Assembly: GCF_016802725.1 (NCBI RefSeq)
Contig: NC_052668.1
Span: 16,101,001 to 16,165,000 of the forward strand
Reading direction: 5' to 3'
DNA from: Solenopsis invicta
Lineage: Eukaryota > Arthropoda > Insecta > Hymenoptera > Formicidae
Length of the DNA: 64,000 nucleotides
Part shown: piece after piece, positions 55,624 to 64,000 of the stretch
Layout: each line of letters opens with the position of its first letter
Position numbering within the stretch: position 1 is the first letter of the stretch
Position numbers and translations under genes: made by a program
Notes under the pieces: generated by a model
What the model was told of the DNA's origin: nothing
Databases searched by the model: none
What the model saw: only the letters and a program-made list of their open reading frames with translations

Positions 55624-58600
55624 AAGAGATATTCTGTTGTATAAAAAAAAAAAAATTATAATCAGTTAAGATACATTAGCGAATATATTCAAGTTATTTA
55701 CCATGCAGATTTACTAATCTCTTTCTCACAGTTTGGGAGAAAGCAAGTTGCGCATTTGCATAACCGCTACTTTAATGGCGCAAATGGATTATTCACAAAC
55801 CACTTATCCACACTACTGCAGTTGTTGCATTTCAAATTTGAAGCGTGGTAGAATTCATGCATTCAGCTAACTCTGACGGTTAGCTTCTTTCATTAGCCCT
55901 GTTATTTTTATTATGCGTGTGCACCAAGGCGTCAAGATGCAAAACGGTAGATATCATCAATGAAGTAGCGCAACCGCCGTTTCACAACGTGGGAAAATCT
56001 GAGGACTAATTTATCGCGGGAAAGAACACGTTCCTGCCATCAACGCCGTGCTTCACGGAAACGTGAAGGAAAACGTTCCGGCAATGGAAGGACCGCTCGC
56101 TCACGACGACGGAGAGCAAAGGATCGTCGTGTCATAGGGGAGAATTTATCGTCCCCGTGGGCGGAACGCTGGACGCGGCGATCCTTCGACTTCGACCCCT
56201 CTTCCTCCGCCCCCGTGGCCGAGAATCGAAAATACGGCCCTGAGATTCCCGCCCCGAGGTGGAATTTAAGCGCGATGAAATCATCACCGGCGACTCTCTC
56301 TTCCTCTCTCCCTCTCCGCTCTACCCTATCCTGGACGTTGACTCGAGCAGGCACTGACCCTCTTCACCGCGTTTGGATTCAGGTCCGTTTGATCGATCAG
56401 CGGCGATCGTACCGCCGCGCCGCCGCTACTGCGGTAAATCGCGACATCCTCCGCGCTTCCTCGAGCCGCAGACATGCGGTTTCCGTTTGCCAACGAAAAT
56501 CCTCCTCTTTCACCTCCGTCCTAAGGTGACAACGCGTACCAAAAAGAGAGATTGACTCCATGGATGAAACGTCGCGCGATAAAACGTCATGCAGATTTGA
56601 AAAAAAAAAAAAGAGAAAAAGGAAAAGCGAAGACTTCGGAAGAGGGCTATTTTAGCTCTCTTGGAGCACAGCCTGATTCGCTGTTTGCGCCGGTGGCTTC
56701 GGCAAAAAGACGAGGGACACCGGAATCGAATGGGAAGGGGACCGAAAGGGCGATGGATCGCGCCGTGGCTTTGCGCCGGTGCAGCGTGACGGGCTACATT
56801 CCAGGCATTCCGCGCGGTCACGGCCATATCTCCAGCTCCTCTAGATTTCCCGTCCCGCATACACCCGGTCTACCAACACCATCCCGCGGTACACGAGCCG
56901 GTACTCGCAATAATGGCGCTCGGGTGGGGACCGGGGCCCTCTCGTCGCACCTCTGAATTTCCCTCGCGCTTCGGTTTCTGGTTTACCTCGACGTCGCCGC
57001 GTCGCGACGCTCGGGTGTGCCCCCGGGTGTGTAAATGGCCGGAGAGGAAATGCTGTGTAGTACCGAGTATACATTCTCGCTGGGCGTCATTATTGCATCG
57101 CGCCGACACGACCATCTTGGTACCGTCGTCGTCGCTTCGCTACCAGCGCCATCGTCATCGATGGCGACGCGCTGTTCAACCGCGCTTTCACATTGTTATC
57201 TCAAACTCCCTTCTCTCCTTATTACTGATGTAACAATGAAATCAACATGGGTAATTTTCCTTCTTTTCTCCATTCGCTTGCGATCCTCCGATCTGCCTGC
57301 CTCCGATCCTGTCAAGCTTGCGAGCTGGAGATGACACCAAATCCTATGAACTCGTGACGTCCCCGCTGTGTTATGTCGCTTCCAGAAACGTTAGTTAAAG
57401 TTAACAGAGAACCTAACTGCTTCTCCGTCATTTTCAATCTCCGTTTGTTGGAGAGAGAAACGAGATCGCGTGCTCAAGGACTGTCAAGCTCGTGCGATCG
57501 ACGAATCAGGTTAAAACAAGCATGAACAAGTTCCGCCTTCGGTGTCACTCGGCTTCTGCTCATGACAGGCACGGTAGTTTTGAATGTCAAATATTCGAAT
57601 TGCACCGTTACGCGCCGTTATATCGATAACGAGTGAACTTGTGTGCGTCTGACCCGCTGAAATAATTGTTACGAAATAATTGTTCGTGGCGATTACTCGA
57701 TGATGCCACAATTTACTCTCGAAATTGAATTCAAACAGAATGGACTTCAGAGAAGAGCAGCTCCCTCGTTTTGCGAAGTGAACGAATTCACGTTCGCATT
57801 GTAATGAAGACGCAGCAAACGTACCACTTATCTTTCCTCGATTGTACTCACGAATGTCAAGAATCGATCGTTTCTGTGAAAGGAGATTATCATAACAAAC
57901 GAATAACAGACGAACAAAAGGAGACGAAGAGCGGATACATTAATAACTAACTAGCGACTGATATGACATAGAATAAGTAGATGTGGATATTTTCAAATCT
58001 CTCTTTTCTCGTGATCAATAATATTTTTTATGGATTTTGTATTATAAAATTCGCTTTTATACTTGTGAAGTTTCAATTAGGATAAAGTGTAGTTAAGATT
58101 TGATGATGAATAAAAGCTAGGTTTTCATAATCAACGAATCATCTTTACTTTCTAAATATTTTTTGGATACCAAATTTTTCAATATATCTATTATTAAATA
58201 AAATCTTCGGAGAATTATTAACTTTAAAAAAAATTTAAAAAAGCATTTCTCCCCATGAATTGCATCATCAGTGGGATAAGACGAGATAAGATAGGAAAGA
58301 TGGGATATACTTTAAAAGTATACTTTAATTTGATACTAATGTCACAAGTAAAAAAATGGGATAAAATCACAAGGAAATGTAGGAAACTGCGTTTCTTTAT
58401 AGCTGTGTTATCATATTATTAAATCTATTATATTTAATATTGTTGATGTTTAATTATGTTATTGAGACAATACAAATTTCTTTAACCTATACAAGGAATT
58501 TATCGCAAAAAGAATTATCCAAGAATTCGAATCTAGATTTGAATGAAAAGCAGATAATTAGCAACGATAATGGCTCTTATGCTGTTTGGACTGTGCAAGC

Positions 58601-59589
58601 CGCAAATCCGTACGGGAGATACAACTTTGTTGGTGCATAATGCCGAAATATCGTTTGACTGCGTGGCAAGTACTTTGTTTAGCGTAACGTGAAATCGGCC
58701 GAAGATTGGATTGAATATAGCTAGAGAGATGCATCGGTCAGGGAGAGCAGATGAAGCACGACCGTTGCATAATCTGAGCCTTTGATCAGCAATTAACGCC
58801 ACAATCGGAGCCTGTTGGTCGTTCCATCTGTTTCACATCTAACAGACGCGATGCCAAAATATTATCAACACGGTTATCTGGACCGCAATGTATGGATAAC
58901 TGCTTTTCTGTCAGATTAAAACAATTCAAGATTTTCCGTCAATTAATATAACATTAATTTCTATTTAGTGTAAAAGGGAGAATGAAATTAAAGATATTCG
59001 CAGGAAATTTGTATTCCTGTATATAAAAAAAATAGCAGCTTTAAATCTCGACAAATCCCAGTTAAATATATATTTTCAAAATTTTCATTACTTTGATTCG
59101 TAATTTTTCTCCTGTATCTAAGAAATTTTAGTGCGGTTTTTCTTGACAAAAAAAGCTACGACAATTACGTGCATGTATTATTTGTATCTTACTGCTGGTA
59201 CATGACCATACCTCGTTTAAACATATTACATTTTTAAAATTGAAGAGGTATTCGGATCAAGTTTTAAAAATTAGCAAGTTGAAAGTATGTAACACAATTA
59301 TCTGAGGTTTAATAAAATTCAATTAATGTAAAACCTCAAGTCAAAATATAATATGAAATGTTTTGAATATTTTATATTAAATTTAATTGTTAAATTCAAG
59401 TTAACCACTCAAATTATCAAAATTATTAAATTTTTTTATCACAAGTTCAAAGTAATCGTGAAAATAATGTTACGTTTACATTACTCGTCGTGTACCGTCT
59501 TAGTAAAGTCGACAAAAAATCACGTTCTTAACAATGCAAGGGAAAGGTTTATTCCAATCATGCAACTTGTTCTTACTAAAGGATTATTA

Positions 59590-59859
59590 GCGTGGAACCA
59601 GCGTATCCAGTCTAAATGAGCGACGTAGCCTTGATTGGCTTTGCTCTCGCGATTCATCGGTGTGGCTTATCGTATGGGGGCCCTCGACAATAAACGCGGC
59701 GAGCTTAAAGGCGTAGTCATGCGTGAATCGTGCATCACAGTAGGACAATACGCCCACTTTGTGGCCCGTATAGTTTGCTACTGTACCCTTGAGTCCCGTC
59801 ATTAAACCTATTTCGGTGCCTCTAGAAATGCACCCTCGAGGACCGCATGCGTCGCGCAA
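59590..59859 (-). other. Unidentified open frame, GC-richer than its surroundings
   Basis: About 90 codons are open on the - strand, with the first ATG inside at GLMTGLKG. The translation includes VANYTGHKVGVLSYCDARF and AFKLAAFIVEGPHTISHTDE, which reads more like protein than like simple repeat. I do not recognise the family. No splice sites were established, and it does not show PTB motifs, so it is not assigned to the neighbouring gene. It could be a transposon or viral relic, a missed exon, or chance. Confidence 0.25.
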
Positions 59860-62800
59860 GAAGGCAACTAAGCTTCATTTCAAATTTCTCGCATTTCCTC
59901 CTTATTGAACGCGCGATTCCAGCAGTGAATTTCAGCAGTACGCGAATGCTAATGGAAAAATGATATATCCGTATAATATAAAAATAAATCATATTTCCAG
60001 AATGGATATTATCGACCAATATCGACGTCATGAGACATCCTAACAAAAAAAAAAAAATAAATAAATAAAAAGAATGGCAGAAATAAACTAATATTTTTGT
60101 CATCTATTTATGTTTTCCCTAACTGCGTGATGTAATATAGAATTCATTTCGAACTTCTATAATACATTTACATTTGCGGCTAAAATATTTTGCGTCTTTC
60201 CGTGGAAATTCTACTCGCAAACTGTTGGTTACACGGCAGATACATAATGTTAATATTATGATCGGATTTGGCTCGAAGCGATTAAGTCATTACACATTAT
60301 ATTAATCCGCAATACGCATTACGCAGTGTAGATTATAGAGTAATCCAAATGTTCTCCGTTGCGTAAGTCAATAAGCTCCCATTATCTATCGAGAATGCTG
60401 CACGTATAATAGTGAAGAATGTAATTTCAAGATGTATATTGATTCATTTAATACGTATATATAGACTCGACCTTTTATCAGTTATCAAGTAAAAGAGGAT
60501 TATTTTTCTAGGTTATATAATACTCCTTTTAAACATACTACTGAAATACTTCATGCTTAATGTAATATTTTATAAAAATAAGAAATGAAGAGATATTTGA
60601 CCGATAAGAGTCGAGACGTTTATGTGCAATTAACCAATTTATTAAATTTAAACAATCATAAGAGATATTTTGCTAAATAACGCATAACACAATTATTGAC
60701 GCACACATTTCGACTCACATTTTGAGTTCTCTTCAGTGCAAAAGATACAAATTAAAATCGTGTGAATGTTGAAAATTGTTGAATTGTAATAGTCAAACAG
60801 TAGACGGAGAAATATTCACGAATATGTTATCGTGTTACTTAATATTGTATTATACATGGTTGTACAATAAATTTAAAAAATCAATAGTAAAATTGATTAT
60901 GTCAAAAAATTGAGAAATGTTAGAGCTGTTTAAATGAAATTTAGCGAGTTAAAACTTTTAGAGTGTCAATTGATTAGATATTAAAAAGACTTAATTTCCT
61001 TTTATTTATAACTTTTTCATTTAAATATCTTTTGTTTTAATATTGATGCAAATAATATTTTATATTCATAAAAATATGAAAATTATATTAAATATAAAAA
61101 AATACTTTTATGAATATTAAATATTTTTATATTTCGTATTCTTTTTTTCAAAATATTAATATATAATATGATACTTTACAAAATTATATTATTTTAAATT
61201 ATATTATTCTTTAAATATTATTTAAAATTTTTTTATTCTGTAAAATTAGCTATCTATCGGCAATTTTGATCTTTTTTGATACAAGCAAAATTTCACTCTG
61301 AATTTTCTACCAGATGTATCCAATTTTTATTAAATAAAAGTTATAACATGTGAGTTTAAAAACTATTTAATAATTTAAAAAATAATGTTAAAAAGTATCC
61401 CTGAATTTTTTCAGATTTTTTGGAAGCCTAGAACAATAAAAAGACTTAGGCTGAACAAAAATCTCAAATTGCAAACGAAGATAATACATTAAAGAGATAT
61501 CAAAATTATTAATATACTTATAGTAATAAATTTTTTTAGTAATAAATGACAATATACGTATCATAACAAAACGTTAATAATAGTCAATATACATAACCAG
61601 TAGTTGAGAAACACAAACCGACCTAATAGTGTAATAATTCCCATTTAATTATACGAAGAGAATAAACACGCAACTTTCCATCTCCGTGATGAATCATGAC
61701 TCTCAGTCGGCAGTGAAATAAAAGATAAAGCCGGAAGTAGGTGTTGTGAAATCGAACAAAATGAAGCACAGTGGTAGTAACGTATCGTGTATGAAGGGGA
61801 GCAGCATTGTCGACGATAAAAATAGTTGACATGTGCGTCCAATGCGAGGGACGATGCATCTGACGATGCGTTCGATTCGAGACACAACACATGAACATGG
61901 CGCGTATCTCGCGATGTCATTCTCGGCAGGAAGCGCGCAGGAAGCGAGTCTAATCATTGTAAAATTGTACTTTACGGCGTTCTTGCCTAGAAATCACCGT
62001 AGAAATCTCAAATTGTAAATTGCGCGAGTAGCCGGCAGTATGTCGAGCACTCGTAGAGAGCCATTATAGATTTTCCGCGACCGTTTGCTTTTTATTCGAT
62101 AATAGGCGCTAACAAAATTGCGCGTTCGCGACATAAGGGACGCGAATCCCGACGATATTCGTCACTACCGACGATATTCTCCACATGTCATGTTTCTCAA
62201 AGTCATCGCGTCAGTTGTCCAATCTCGATTGGCAGATTTCACGAGAAAAGCGAACGTTCTGTCGCAGTAGGAAACGAGTCGTACACATGTGTGTAAGAAA
62301 ACGTAAGATCACATCTGCTCCGAGGCGCTATGATGACAAAAACGGAAGAGGACGCGAGGCAGTCGATGTGAATGGTACGAAAAATCGGTGACGAGACCAT
62401 TATAAAGTCCTTCACCGGCAAGCTAACGTGTTATTGAGAAGCTACCAGGTATAACTTATGCCTCCTATAACTCGAGAGTTCATATTGTACTGTGAGCTTC
62501 TACCGAGAAGTACCTCGACGGTAATGGGCCACCTTTTGTGTGAGATGCTCTATTGATGTTACGGGAGAAATTCCGTAACGTTTGCGCAACACGATAGATG
62601 ACTCGTCTTCTCTCCGTCTCCGTCTCTCTTCTTTTTTTTCTCTCTTTCCGCTGAAAATATCTTTTCGACCGCCGCCGCCGCCGCTGCCGCCGGTCACGCT
62701 GGAGACGGGAATCCGGGACGAATCCTTGCGCGGATTCACCTGGCGGCTTCACGGATAGTGAACTCGCCTGAGAGATCATTGGAAACTCGTCAAATTCGGA

Positions 62801-64000
62801 CCGGCGCTTTGTGAATCAGCGTCGAAGAACTTTCGGCTTTTGTCCGCGGGACGCAGTGGGTCGACACGAATTATGATTTTCCATTGTGAAGTCAAGAGGA
62901 ACTAACTGGGAGACGGCGGTTGTCGCACGCCGGGTCTTCGAAGCTTCTCGCTTGAATCGGTTTGGCGACAATACGAGATAATCCAGCTGCCGGAGTGTGT
63001 GCTACATAGCGGCTATAGAGCACGCGGTATTGACGACATAATGGCAGCTATATCACGTTGTTAAAGCACACGTTTCCATTATTTTCTAATATCGACAGAA
63101 TGCTTTCTAAACGTTCGCGAGATGCAGATGAACACTGGCTAGAATAACGACGGCTTCGTATATATCGTCGCTAAAATATCAATGCTGTGTAGACACTCCA
63201 TCGGTAAGGAGCCAACGAGTGAAGCAGCGAGGCATCTCGCGCTACAAGCAGCTATATGAAGCCGAGGAATGCGTTCGTCCGATCCCACGGCTTATCCCCC
63301 TTCACTCTCCCTTCCCTCGTTAGCTCTTTTTCTTTCTGGTACGCGATAGTAGTATTACCGGGCTTAGGCTTTCTCTCTCTTTCTCGCTCTCTTCCCCTCC
63401 ACCCCCTTTACCCTCTCTCTATCTCTCACTCTTTCTCTCACGTTCTCTCGGACTACAGTATGCAATCTACCGACTCGATGGCTCTCTTTTAGCAGATCCT
63501 GGAATGTGACTATATCAAACCTGAACCCAATCTCTCTTAAATCTTGAAGAAAGGATAAATACGTACACTGATAAATGAGACGACTTTGATAGATATCGAC
63601 GAACGTCGGTGATAGAAAGTTAAACGACTGAAAGTTACGAAAGCAACTTTGACATGTGAATTCAACTAATTATTTTTTCGATTACATCTTCAATTTCCTT
63701 TTGCATCAGTTGGACATCGTATTTCCGCGTTGAAAAAATATCGAACAATTTAGAAGAGTTATGCGACAGTTTACTGGCCGTTAATGATCTGGTTTCACAA
63801 CCTGGTGAAACAATAGAGGACCGTTTCGCTTCTTTACCCTTTTTTTCGGCCGTTACAGCGACTACGTCTCCGGGGTCATGTTGCGGTACCGCGACCTAAT
63901 CGCGATCCGTTAATATTGCAAGGAGTAAAGCCTATACGGCGAAGTCAGGGCAATATCCAGATCGTTTTATTATGCATATCGACTTGGAGTTGGAACTGGT

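Larger units (their letters stand above)
52307..64000. other. Intronic or upstream DNA of the PTB-SH2 gene; no exon identified
   Basis: I looked on both strands for the missing N-terminal PTB exons and saw none with a convincing motif. Several GC-richer patches (53400-54500, 56000-57350, 62150-63500) contain overlapping ORFs rich in Arg/Ser that follow composition and have no domain. They may include promoters or untranslated exons. The rest is AT-rich with the small repeats listed separately. Confidence 0.5.

Noticed and set aside
53500..57340. Cluster of Arg/Ser-rich ORFs on both strands
   Set aside because: Overlapping frames with low-complexity content. They could cover a promoter or an untranslated exon, but nothing supports a protein.
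62480..62779. Arg-rich - strand ORF with polybasic run
   Set aside because: Comes from a CT/CCG-rich simple-sequence tract. No domain.

Overview
The window looks like an insect nuclear genome, probably a hymenopteran such as an ant. This is inferred from AT-rich intergenic DNA, a compact intron-rich gene, R1/TRAS-type non-LTR retrotransposons and a large satellite array; the species cannot be read from the sequence. Roughly the left 58% (1-37306) is satellite heterochromatin built from 133-138 bp monomers in at least two alternating types. It is interrupted by three same-orientation copies of one non-LTR retrotransposon. The right 42% is ordinary euchromatin-like DNA with two recognisable genes.

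Satellite region. Array blocks lie at 1-5516, 13533-15852, 20013-28126, 28127-29448 (a divergent block) and 31041-36320, followed by an inverted, decayed edge at 36321-37306. Copy 1 of the retroelement (5517-13532) appears full length: 5' UTR with a tandem duplication, ORF1 (gag-like, three zinc knuckles), ORF2 (endonuclease, reverse transcriptase, C-terminal CCHC), a 3' hairpin and a poly(A) tail. Copy 2 (15853-20012) and copy 3 (29475-31040) are 5'-truncated. Every junction that can be examined falls at the same point of the satellite monomer. Copies 1 and 2 are flanked by a 14-bp target duplication, GTGTTCTGA(C/T)AGCC. The best biological find here is therefore an R1-clade element that appears to be specialised for one site in a satellite repeat.

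Assembly problem. Positions 29449-29474 match the Oxford Nanopore ligation adapter. The join between the divergent satellite block and copy 3 is therefore probably a chimeric or untrimmed read, and the order across 29450 should not be trusted.

Transition and genes. From 37307 to 40368 there are ATC/GAT-type simple repeats, a possible Ty3/gypsy integrase relic, and two strong inverted repeats, one about 0.5 kb long, just upstream of a gene. That gene (40369-42239, + strand, seven exons, 445 codons) is DCAF13/SOF1, a WD40 protein of the small-subunit processome. The second gene is on the - strand (45728 to at least 52306; six exons with consistent phases). It encodes the C-terminal end of a PTB domain, a serine/proline-rich linker and a C-terminal SH2 domain, so it is a phosphotyrosine-signalling adaptor whose 5' exons were not found. 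The remaining DNA (52307-64000) is mostly intron or upstream sequence of that gene, with small hairpin elements and simple repeats. No tRNA, rRNA or CRISPR was recognised.
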